Assembly: GCA_023055355.1 (NCBI GenBank)
Contig: JALJCS010000010.1
Location: 22,893,001-22,957,000, forward strand
Direction: 5' to 3'
Origin: Agelaius tricolor
Taxonomy: Eukaryota > Chordata > Aves > Passeriformes > Icteridae
DNA: 64,000 nucleotides
Shown: positions 18,298-29,545 of the stretch, one piece after another
Position numbering within the stretch: the stretch's first letter is position 1
Layout of the letters: each line of letters begins with the position of its first letter
Position numbers and translations under genes: made by a program
Notes under the pieces: generated by a model
What the model was told of the DNA's origin: nothing
What the model saw: the letters and a program-made list of their open reading frames with translations, nothing else
The model's database searches: none

Positions 18298-19411
18298 CTG
18301 TGGGAAAAAGAGAAGAGGCAGGGAAGAATATTGGAATGTTCAACTATTTCTGCTGGGATTTCCTGATGCAAGAACTCAGAGGCTTATTATTCCAAATGTT
18401 TTTATTCCTTTTGCTATGCAACCTCCTGTGTTATAAATCCTCTAGTTAGGGGAAAAAAGAAAAAAAGAGAGAAGCCAGCCACTGAAAGTATCACAATATG
18501 AGGTTTTCACCTTGTGAAACATACTTGTGTTGAGCAAAATCAAAATGTGATTTTTTTTTCATCTCTTTAAACTCCACAGCAACTAAAACATGAGTTGTTA
18601 AAAGAGTTGTACAAAATGTAAAATCATTATGTGTTAAATTCTGCTGCTGAAGCAATGTGCAGATGAAATCTTGTGGGCAGCAAGAAAGCCATTTGTATCT
18701 GAGCCTCCCCAGTATTTAGACAGCTCTGAGATCCAAACCTCCCGTACATCCTCACTTAGTGCTGCATCCACAGGGTTCATCAAGATCAGAACCATACTAC
18801 AGCAAGCACTACAAAGAAATATATTAGATTAAAAGACAGTTAATGACATTAATGTTTGCACTCCGCTCCAAAAAGCAGAAGATTGTATTTTCCAAGACTT
18901 TTTTTCCCTTTTCTAAATTGAGCTAAACCTATCTTCATTTTCCACAAGAGCTTTGTACATAAATACCTTTGAAGATTTGAGCTGCATGCCACCTAAGCTC
19001 CAAAAAGTCACTGAGCCTGATCAGGACAGTGGTTTCTACAGGAATGCTGATAATATTAATAATTCTAAGGCCTTTTAACCAGGAAAAAAAAAAAAAGAAA
19101 CAAAAAAAAACAAAACCAAAACCACTCATGGTTAATATAGCTTTGTAGATTTTGCATATATTGTCAGATAGATGTAGACACCCATGGACTACCACTACCA
19201 GTAGTCCACTTTTACAGCTCAGCTTGCAGTTCTGCTTGTGCTCTCTCTGCGAGGCTTGACCAACACCCTTCAACCTGTCCATGGTGCTGAATGCACTGCA
19301 ATTTAATCACTCCTTACCTTTTGCTCTTAGCTGCAAGCGGTGCACCCAGGGAGAGCTCTGTGGTGAGCACCTGAGGATCTACATTACGAAAACTTCCCTG
19401 CAACAACCTAC
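18298..19411 (-). other. CNTNAP5: Intron (inferred intron 9)
   Basis: 1,114 bp, the shortest intron in the window. An A-rich tract with interspersed C (19083-19124) is the only structure noted. Confidence 0.8.
19083..19124 (+). repeat. A-rich tract with C interruptions
   Basis: A13 followed by GAAAC and AAAAC-type units in inferred intron 9. It is T-rich in the transcript but too far from exon 10's acceptor (about 790 bp) to be its pyrimidine tract. Confidence 0.8.
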
Positions 19412-19561
19412 CTCCAAAATAATAGCTGTTCCCAGAGTAGATCCTGGAGACAGTGGTTGCATGGCTGGCGGTGGCAGCGTCGCTATCCAGCGTCAGGGTA
19501 ATGCGATGCCTTCTGGCATTGATGTTAACAGAATGCCAAAGCCCGTCGTGGAGATTAGTGC
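19412..19561 (-). CDS. CNTNAP5: CNTNAP5-like exon (inferred exon 9): middle of laminin G2
   Basis: 150 bp, phase 1 on both sides, so skipping it would keep the frame. The acceptor is CGTTTTTTGCCAG and the donor GTAGGT. The peptide contains [20 protein letters not shown] and TLTLDSDAA, then ends [19 protein letters not shown] is the laminin G2 counterpart of the DDQHWHSV motif in the first domain. The stretch between DSDAA and IYSGN is the part that differs most from human CNTNAP5 as I remember it, and it is probably a surface loop. No stops or frameshifts. Confidence 0.95.
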
Positions 19562-21897
19562 CTGGCAAAAAACGTGGACAAAGTGAAGAAAAGACGTGCA
19601 GGAGACAACTGTGCTCTTCAAATCTCCTCTTGCTTCCAACCTGTGGCCGCAAATACGCAGCTGAGCTATAAAAGGGGAGAACTGTAGCTGAAAAGAACTC
19701 ATTACTTCTGGAAACAAGCTGGCATAAGAGAAAGGGCCCAGGTAAAGGGAAGTTTTGAGAGTATTTAAGTAGGTCATCTCACGTTTTAGTCTAATCTTGT
19801 ACTACTGCAGGCACTCATCAAACTAGCCCAATCCTTCACCTTGCTGGTAACACACTGTTACCATTTTGGGAATCTTTATGTCTATCTTCAGTGTGTTGGT
19901 AAATGCCTAAAAGTCTAAAAATGTGCAGAGATCTCTACTGAGTTTCTGGTACTAAGCACATGTGTGAGGTTGCAGAAGATTAGATTCAGTGAGACATTCA
20001 TAGCCTGCTCTCAGGCTCCAACCTGAAACCTGAATGACTTCAACAGGTATCAGTAGGATTTGTGTTTCTTAAAACCCTCCACCACCAATGCAGCACATGG
20101 TACTATTAATGGATGTACAGAAGTTGGATTTCTACGTGGATGTTCTGAGAACTGGCATTGTTGCTCTGACCAGGAACCTCTAAAGTTTGAGGAATATACT
20201 GGGCAGTCTCCTTCTCTTCCAGACACTCATGTGAAGTGGGAAATTACCTGTCTTGTTTCCTTATTCTGAAAATCAGTGCTGCATTGTGTGGCTCTTGAAA
20301 TATCACCACAGAGCTACAAAGAAACTCCACATCCTCTATTCTGACAGCCGTGGGAATCAGTGGGGAAGCTTCTGAACCCACATACAGAGGTGCAGATCAA
20401 AAGCAACCTCATTACAGTTCAAAATATGCTACCATCAGGCTGAAGTCACTGAGATCAGGCACAGACAACTAGTATTTACTCCCCACCCTAACAGAATATT
20501 TTTGTTAATGTTGCTTTCATAGAAAACAAACAAGCACTTAGGAACACAAAGAGGTGCAAGAACAGTTCAAAACAAAATAAAAAAAAAGTGGGTGTTAGGT
20601 GTGTGTAAAACCATTTCATCACAAATTTCAAAATGAAATTTACTCAGTAATGGCTGTTAACACATGCACAATTACCATAGAATTAGTGGTTGGTTTTCCA
20701 GCAAAAAAATGGATTTTCAACTAGAAGTGCAGTTTGAAGTGGAATATGTTGTTAAGGTTTGAAATAATTACAAGAGGAAATAGATCCCATTTGGGGGGAA
20801 AACAGGTCCATTCTTGAGCAAGCATAAGTTTATTGTGAGTACCTGACATCTGCAGAACATGGCACAAGCACCTCCTGCACATTTCCCATGTACAAGTAGG
20901 CAGTTTAGCATGTTTGGATAGGCTGGACTCAGGTTCATTATTTCAGAACTACATAAAAACAAATGCACCCAACCAAATATTGACATTGTCTCAGCTTTGT
21001 CAAAAATTTCATTAGGACTGCAATAAAGGCTGGAATCTGTTTTCAGTGCTCAATTGCAGCAAGCTATGGCTGTAGCAATCTACATGAGTAAGGATAGATG
21101 CAGAGCTGCCTCATTTTCAATCATAAAGGGGAATTAAACATGCATACAGAACAGCTCTGCTTTGACAACTCTGTCAGTTTTTTATCTCTGCTTCTTTTAA
21201 TAGATACATCTGCCCTCTTTTAGTCTGTACAGGGAATATTTTAATATTACATGTTTTTAAACATCTGCTCTTTTAGAAAATATATTATTATTGTTGTTAT
21301 TATCATCATAATTATTATTATTATTATTATTCTCTCAAATTTTACATCAGAGAGGCAGCCCTATTTTACCCTCTTGCATCCCACCAGCTTCACTACACAA
21401 AGCAACTTGTCAAGTGGCTAAGAAAGCCTAATAGGGAGCATAAGGAGAGGAAGCCCATGGTCAGCCACTCTTCTGAGTTTAGCATAAAGGGGGAGTCCAA
21501 AGCTACAGTCAGAGAAAAAAAATCAGCTCTGAGCCTCCCTTAACTTCTGCTGGGGAAAGATGATGTGGCTGAGCTGGCTCCCAGCTGATTTCAGCACAGT
21601 CTGAAGATGGGAACAGGAAGGGCTTCATGAGACCTGACTGAAGAAAATTGAGTGTGACTGCTTAAGAACATAGAGGCTCAGCTAACTGTCAGTGAGATTG
21701 AGTCTGGAGATTTCAGGATGCCAATTTTCCAAGCTTAGATCAAGCTGTACAGAGTGACTTTACCACCAGAAAGCAAGAGAAAATTTAAAAGAGAAAGAAA
21801 GATTGTGTGTTTCCTTATTGCTTGATCCTTTCATCCCATGGAGCTGAACCTTTGTGTTTTAGAAGCAGACAAGGGAAAGTAAACAAGAAATAAACAC
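19562..21897 (-). other. CNTNAP5: Intron (inferred intron 8)
   Basis: 2,336 bp, containing an imperfect ATT/TTG microsatellite at 21284-21332. I see no transposon and no other structure in it. Confidence 0.8.
21284..21332 (+). repeat. Imperfect (ATT)n microsatellite
   Basis: ATT units interrupted by GTTGTT and CATCAT units, ending in a clean (ATT)n run at 21311-21331. Located in inferred intron 8, about 570 bp from exon 8. Confidence 0.9.
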
Positions 21898-22162
21898 CTT
21901 CAGAGATTTCCACTGGGTTCTCAGTCTCCTTTTGAATTAGTAGCATCAATCTCCCACCATGGAGGTAAACCAAGAGATGTCCTGAGTTTTCAGACAGCTC
22001 GGTGAACAGAAGCAAGCCATCTTTATTCCACGTTCGGAACTGGAAGCTGACTGACAAACCGTCAATTTGAGCAGTGCCGGGCAGCAGCAAGTAGCTTCGA
22101 CTGGCACTCACAAAGGTGATAGGAACAATTTGTGGTTCTGAGCAAGAAAAGGTCACATTTCC
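21898..22162 (-). CDS. CNTNAP5: CNTNAP5-like exon (inferred exon 8): start of laminin G2
   Basis: 265 bp, phase 0 in and phase 1 out. The acceptor is TTTTTTTGCAG. The donor is GTGTTT, a weak match to the GTRAGT consensus. The peptide starts [18 protein letters not shown], continues [18 protein letters not shown] and [17 protein letters not shown], and ends ENPVEISE. It is the most diagnostic CNTNAP5 match in the window. The first Cys probably closes the laminin G1 disulphide. NVT is a potential N-glycosylation site. The open frame runs on past the donor into the intron for about 26 codons before a stop near 21815, so retention of this intron would truncate the protein. Confidence 0.96.
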
Positions 22163-23758
22163 CTGCAAAAAAATAAAAAATAAAACATAATCAGTATGAC
22201 TTTTATTCAGTCATCTCAAAATATCTTCAGTTAAATAAGCTCGTTGGATTTCTAATCGCCCTCAAGGCTGAAATAGGTATTATTATTCAGACACATATCT
22301 TTGGAAATCAATAGGAAATGTATCTGTCCATGTTGGGAAAACATACCTAACTTCAAAATTTTACTTTTATCCCAAATGCTGGGGATCAAAAATCAAAACC
22401 TTACTATTTAGAAGAATCTAAATGTAACCAAATGTCCTTATCAATGCCACACCTTAGTTGATTATCACAGTCACCCAGCCCTCAAATCAATTTGCAATTT
22501 GTCCAGAAGAGAAGCACATTTACTCAAAGCAGTCTGCAGAATCTGCACTAGCTTTTATCACTGTAGCTGATGGAAGAAATTACACCATCAGTTTACTCAG
22601 CCACTGTAGATTACCCCACCAGGTTAATCAGGCCATGGAATAAAACCTTAACAATATATAAAGCCAGGATGCACTTAAGGAGCCATGTCTTTCAAAGCCA
22701 CTCCAGGAGAGAATTGTTGTAGCCAGCTGCTTTGAACATGGCTGCTTTCTGCTTTGTAAAATACCAGCTGTAATCTGATAAAAACATTGGAGTGTAAGGC
22801 TTTCTCCATGATAACACTTCTCATCAGAGCCTGCACCTCACTCTAACTGGATAATTATAATGAACAGCACTTGATGGATGTGCGGGAAGTTGCACAGTGC
22901 TTGGGGAATTCCTGCCTGCAATCTCAGACAGATGATGAAACTGCTCCCTATCACTTTCAAACGTCTTTCCAGTCTTTATTTTTTTAACAGGAAATAAGGT
23001 GCCAGAAATAGACAAAGTTATCACTGGATGAAGCAATCCTTGATAGATACTTATCTGTATGGAGCTATCTGTATAGTACCTGTTAGATTCAGAATGCTAC
23101 CAACCACATTTGGCAAAAGGAACCCATGGGTATATCATATTACAATGTGTTTTGAGATATAATCCAAAGCCTATCTGAACGCCACTGAACATTACTCAGG
23201 TGGGAAGTAGGATGAAAATTTGGTCTCAGCCTTTAAAAGGTTTCTTCTACCAGCTGGGATTTGCTGCACGAAGAGACGGCACAAACTTTTTTTTTGCTAT
23301 TGTTACATTTCTACCTCAGTTTTAATCAAAATTCAGGCCAGAAGTCTTGTCCTGAGACATGATCAGCAAAGAGTTCTGACTGCAATGCCAATGCTGGGAC
23401 ATATGGACAGGAGCTACACATCTCTTCCCTTGCTTAACCTGGTCAGACTTCAAGCTCTGAAGTCTGACCTCAACTTTAGCCTCTCCATTGTCTAAACTGA
23501 AGCAGAGCAGGTGTCGTTCTACACACCATAAGAACAGAGAGCTGGAAATGCACAAAGCTGGTGCTGCAATATTCTGTGTAAATGAGATTAAAGGTGCTTG
23601 TGTAAGACAGACAAGAGGTGTGCCTGCCTTTTGGGGGGGTTCTTTTCAGGAGGTATTTTTGTTACTCTTATTCAAAAATTGAGACCTCCATGACATAAGG
23701 GCCATAAGCAATTGCAGTCAGGACTAAAAACTAGCCAGGATTTGTGAAAAATAAAAGG

Positions 23759-23772
23759 AAAAAAAAAAAAAA
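23759..23772 (+). repeat. Poly-A run
   Basis: A14 run in inferred intron 7 with no recognisable element attached. Confidence 0.8.
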
Positions 23773-26700
23773 GAAAAGTTGAGTAAAACAACTGATGCCC
23801 CAAGAACTTAAATCAATTCAACTGATTAATTTAGGAGGGAAACAACTTAAACCAGCATTCCAGAGCAGAGCCAGATTATGTAGTTAATACACACCAACAA
23901 CAGTTGTTGACACCCTTACACTGACCAACCTGTCTACCTCCCTAGAGACAGTAACATGAAAACCTGAAAAAAGACACACAACTGTTACTTTGAAGTAGGA
24001 TGGGTTCCCTTTAAAAAAATTATTAAATTTTCTGTGAGTGTGATTTTCAATCAAAATTTTCCAGCAGGTCTAAGTCAGAAAAGTAAACAGCTGCCTCTAA
24101 GCCTTCATCTGATCATGAGCATTTTGCATTAATTGGCAGCAGTTCTGGAACTCTCCAGAGTATATGCCAGATATCTGGAAGACACTTGATTTTATAATTG
24201 AACCCGATTTAACTGAAAAGTAAGAGCTCATTGGCTAGGAAATGGGATAAGAATGGTCTAATCCCTAGAGCAAATAAAGGGGACGTTCAGCTCTACCCAG
24301 CTGCTGGAAACTCTAGCTATTGTGGCATTTGAGAATTCCATTGAGTCCATCTCCAGACTGATTAACAACTCCTCTAACAAGCACTGAAATCTTAACAAAA
24401 TAGTTCTTATTGTTCTTACAAGAGAAAACTTCTGAGCCTAAAAATGCAATCAAGATACTTGCAATTTTTTCACTGGCTGCCATGACAGCTGTCTTAAGAA
24501 AAGAGTAGAAGCAGCCCAGATTTCTGCAGGCAGGGTACAGCTTTAGAGGTGGTTCTTGTTCAAGTGAGATGCGGAATGAACAGGCAGCAGCATGTTACAG
24601 CATTTTAAAGAAGAACCAGAGCCTCTCCTATTAAAAGAGAATGGAAGAACACAGTTGCTAAGTGATGAGGACAAAAGTGGATTACATAGAAGATCCTCTG
24701 AGCCATAAACTTCATCCAAAACTGACTGGAAACTTTCCAGTGACTTCTGTGGGACTTCAATAAAACCTGTATAACTTTAATGAACCATTTCAGTCATTTC
24801 TGGCCTTTCTTCACATAGTATTATGTACTGTTCAATGAAAAGAGAAGACAACACCACAGTCAGGGCAATTGGTAACAAGTTCCTTATACATCCTCCTTGC
24901 TCTCAGAGAATACTAATCAAAAATAATATGCACTTGGGAAATTATTCAAACTGACAGCTGCACTGCAATTCTCAGCACTTAGCCTACCAGAGGATCCAGG
25001 CCAAGATCACAGCTTGAAAAGAAAGAACAATAAATGAGTATTTCTGAGTTCTCATTCTACCTGCAGGTTAGAGCATCAAATGGGCACTTAAACTTTCCTC
25101 ATTAATCACTCTGTGGATACTGTCCAATAAAAAGGGTATCTTGCTTTCTGCAGAGGATTAGAAAGGATGATTTCATATGACAGGTAAAGGGACTAAGATC
25201 CCAGGCCTGGCTGAGATACAAATGTGGTAACCTGGCAAGAATATCTCCAGCTGGGAAATTGGAGGACTACTTCTAGCTGTGAAGGGACTGAGTTTGCAGA
25301 TGAATTTACAAGGAGAGTAACAGAAGAAAAAGGTGACCTTTGATGCAGTTTTAAAAGGCTAAGATGAAAAATTGGACTTCAACTCTGAGAAACTGGATTT
25401 TGAGAATGAGGGAGGTTCCTTCAAGCCCTGTTTTTAAATTAATTCTCTCTAGCAGAACAAATGTCAGGAGACCCACATATTTCATGTACTTCTCAAGACC
25501 ATGCTGAACACTACATGAAAAGCAAATCAAAGTGAGATACCAGCTCCAGCCTTCTGAAATACTGCTGCAAACTGTCTTCAAACAGGATATGGGAGCACCA
25601 AGGTGCACAGTGTTCCTTCAGTTAGGATGGGTCCACTGAGTGAGCAACCAGTCCATCCCAAGGGCAGGGGACCAAAAGTTCCTGTACTGAGATGGGTTTC
25701 TGTTTCTCTGAAAAAAATTTCAATATGGAAATCTGAAAGCTTTCCTGGTCCAAGTTACATTGAAACTAATATGGCCCTGTGATAATCAATCTCGTGATAG
25801 AGAACTGGCCTATCTCCACTTACTGCAGGTACCATGAATTCCAACAAAATGTTAATTGTTTGTCACATTGATTTAAGTTGCTTACATTAAAATAATATTC
25901 CCAATGGAGGGAAAGTAACATTTTACAAAAAATAGAGAAGACTTAGAAGAAACTGAAACATTGTGACAACATGAGAGAAAAAGGGATTAGATGCTTGGCT
26001 GGACCTTTCTGAATGTTCTTTATCTCAGACTCCTAAACTGACTGTGTCACTGGTCAGAAGCAGAACAAAGGATTTTAGCATTTTTATGCCCATAGTAACT
26101 GTACATTACTGTTTCATTTCATGGTGCAATAGTTAAGAGATGCTGACAAAAGATGAGAGCAAATACAGAAATATTTTGGAAACATTCTACATTGTTTTTC
26201 TCAGACAGGAAAAGGGGGAAAAAAGACCACAGGAGGAAACACACATACACAGAAAATAGTGACCACTTAATATTTTCTCTCTGTGGTGTATTGACTTTGT
26301 CTGGATGCTAGGAAGAAAACCCTCTTGTGTCAAGAGAAAGGCAGTTCAATAAAGCAAAGGCTGCACACAGAAGCAAAGGAAAACAAAAGACTTAATTTTT
26401 ACTTTCCATGAGCAGATGATGCCCAGATACTTCCTAGGAAGCAGGGCTTCAGCATGTGTAGGAGTTGCTCTGCAATAATGAATGCCTTCCTTTTTCTCTT
26501 GGCTTTTATTGCTGAGCAGACTCATTTGGTGTGGAATATCCCATTGGTCAGTTTGGATCAGCTGTCCTTGCTACATCTCCTCCCAAGATCTCACCCACAC
26601 CCAACCTCCTGGTGAGGGAGAATATTCACTTTAAGCAACAAGTAGGAATGAAGCCAGCCTCTCAAATTCACCTTGCTAGAAGTGAATAAGATAGATGTGT

Positions 26701-28779
26701 TAGATCAAACTGGCAAATTATTACAGTCCAAGTCCAATTTTGCTCCACTTCAAGGTAAAGTGATCTACAGCTTATTAGTTTTTATTGCCTAGAACAAAAT
26801 GCAGCAGCAATGAGATTTTTTTCCTTCATTATTATTATGAAAACAGAATCACATCTAACTTAAAAAAGAAAGGTGTATGGAAGGCAATTCCTATCAGCAT
26901 TTTTCTTTTTTTTTATGTATTAGTTTCCTTTAATAGATTTTCCTCTTTTAAATTCCAATTATCTGTGTATCATAGCACAACACCAGCTTAAATGGTTGGT
27001 GTGAACTGCACACAATCCAGGCTCCTGACTGTGATGGGCTCAGCTTCTGATATGCCAAGTGCCAAAGAGTTCCTAAGGCCCTACCAATAGGAATAAGACC
27101 TTTAAAAATATACTAAAGCCTTGGCTTTGCAGAAAATTACATTTTCTCCCATTTTCCTTATCCCCTGCTAGCTCCTATGACAATAATTAGCCATCTCTCT
27201 TCCTCTCCTACAGGGACTAACAGCCTTATCACCTCCCACCTTGAAACATCCTCCTCTGCTCAGCAGGCACTAACTGCCCTATTCATTCAATTTGACTAGC
27301 CAGATAATGTAATAAATGAAACCCTGAACAATTGTTTCTAACCTGTAATTTGCTGAAGTCTGATGACTCTCAAAAAAGCCTTGTTTGCTCAGAAACATGT
27401 CATTTTTTTCTGCATGTCATCCAGAATTATTAAAAAATATGGTCTCTCTCCCCAAAATACTTGCTTCATTTGTTGCCATCACAACTATCAAAATCCTAAC
27501 ACAAAGAAACTTTCATATCAAGGAGAGTTTATTAATGCAGCTATGTGCTGGATTATACATTTGCAAGCTGAAACTCTTTAGAATTGTGGACAAAGCCAAC
27601 TGAAATCAATGGGAAAGATGTTATTTAAATAGACTTTATTTCACGACCTCAATTGAGGTGACACACTTAATTTCTTTCAAAATAATCCTGTTATACCCTT
27701 CAGGAACAATAAAATAGGACCTTAGAATGAATGCTATTTATATAGACTTCCTTGCTATTCCACATTGCAGGTAGAATGCAAAGGAGACTCCTCTGAAGAC
27801 CCAGAGACCACAAAGAAAGATAGAAGAAAATATAAAAACCTGTTTTTAAAAGAACCAAATATTTCTAGAATCTGAGTTCACCTGCCTTATCTAAAAAATA
27901 ACAAATTCCGTTCTCACTTTAATTGTGTGACCCAACACTTTCATTAAATAATTGAACAAAATTTATTTTTTTAGAAATTCATCTTGGTCCACAGAAAGTT
28001 GTGAAAAATGTCACTGAAAACTTCCAACATTTTTTATATAGGATTCCTATAGTCTTACTGGAGCACCAATAATAGGAAAAAAATCTAACTTGTGATTCTC
28101 CAAACCTTAGGAGGGGCCTTCACAAATCACCAGCCTGATGTTCACAGATAGATCAACACTTGCCAGAGCACTTTGGTAGAACGAGACATTCACAGACAAG
28201 TAAATTCTTCTCAGGATGAAGGTATCTCAAATCAGCTTAATAAAATAGCATGTTTGGATTCTCTATAAAGAGAATGAATTATTAGTTTACATTCTCCTGT
28301 CACTGGGTATCTTTCCTTGCTCTTTGATGCTGGCAATTGGTTATTTCCCCAAGGCACTACAGTGATACATTTACATGTCACCACATCCCTCGCTGTGCTG
28401 AGCTGTCACTCTCACATTCAGCATGGCAGGCCAGCGTAGAAATTCAAGCATACCTGAGAGCTGACAACTTCTGCCTTACAGTAGTACCCTGCACTCCTCT
28501 GGAGCCAGCACAGGCTTTGCTCTGCTAAACAAAAATGCAACTCCAATTTCTATTAGCCAGAGGTAATGGAAGAGAAAGGGAGATTGTGTTTTACTCAATT
28601 TCAGTGAGTAAGTAGGGTGGAACACAGAGAAGACCAAACACAGCATCTTTTCATGATCTCCTCATTTCTTTTCATGAGCTAGACAACTTCCATTTTGGCA
28701 TCACAAATCAGTGAAGCACAAAAACAAGTTAAGATACTGGCCACAGGTCACATTCGAGCAGTTTCTAAAGGTGCAACCA

Positions 28780-28825
28780 GAATCTAGCATTAATGGTGCT
28801 AGATTCCACCCATCCATGGTGGAAT
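28780..28825 (+). repeat. Two overlapping inverted repeats
   Basis: GAATCTAGCA (28780-28789) pairs with TGCTAGATTC (28797-28806). ATTCCACC (28803-28810) pairs with GGTGGAAT (28818-28825). Both are perfect, with 7-base loops, and they share the bases ATTC. Confidence 0.9.
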
Positions 28826-29360
28826 GGATTCTATATTTTCAGGAGGCTATAGCTATTGTTTTCTCTTATGTCCCCCCTCAACCAGATGCATTTAGCAATT
28901 CTCAATGGATTTGTTTTCCTAAAACTTGTCCCATCTCTTCTTGCATCTACGTATACTCTTAACAAGCACAAAATCCCTCAATGAAGACTTCTCCATCCAG
29001 ATATCAAGAGATAAAATTTCCTTCTGTGAAGAAAACTTTCCCTTCTGCTTCTTGTAAATGTGGCTCTTACTTGCATATTTTCTTGCCCCTACTTAATTGC
29101 CCAAGAAGTGTAACTGCTGTATGATTTCTCATAATGAGCAGTCTGCACTTCTCTTGTGCTGAGAAGACATTTCGTAAATAGGGCAAGCCTTTACATTACT
29201 ATTTTAAAGCATTTTATGAGGTTTCCCCAGGGTCTACCCTAGGACCATGACAGTGGTTAATTACAGAAATTTGACTTCTCATAACCTTTTGCAGTAATCA
29301 CTTGAAAAGCACATAAAAGATTCCGTATCATTGCTCCACATTCAATGATCAAGGGAAGGG

Positions 29361-29545
29361 AAAACAAAATGAACAAAAAACCCCAAACAAACAAAACAAC
29401 AAACCTTCCCCCATCCCCCCCCAAAAAAAAACCCCAATCCAACAGAAAACCTCAAAAGAAACCCAACAAAAAATCAAACCTGCCAAATCAAAAAATACCA
29501 AACCAAAAAAAACAAAAAAACACCCCTAAACCCAAAAAGCCACAA
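29361..29545 (+). repeat. A/C-rich low-complexity block
   Basis: About 185 bp made almost only of A and C on the plus strand, with C-runs at 29381-29384, 29408-29412, 29415-29422 and 29432-29435. In the transcript sense this is T/G-rich with four or more G-runs. The open frame across it (Asn/Lys/Pro-rich) is a composition artefact. Confidence 0.85.

Noticed and set aside
19281..19671. Plus-strand open frames of 72-101 residues
   Set aside because: Antisense shadows of exon 9.
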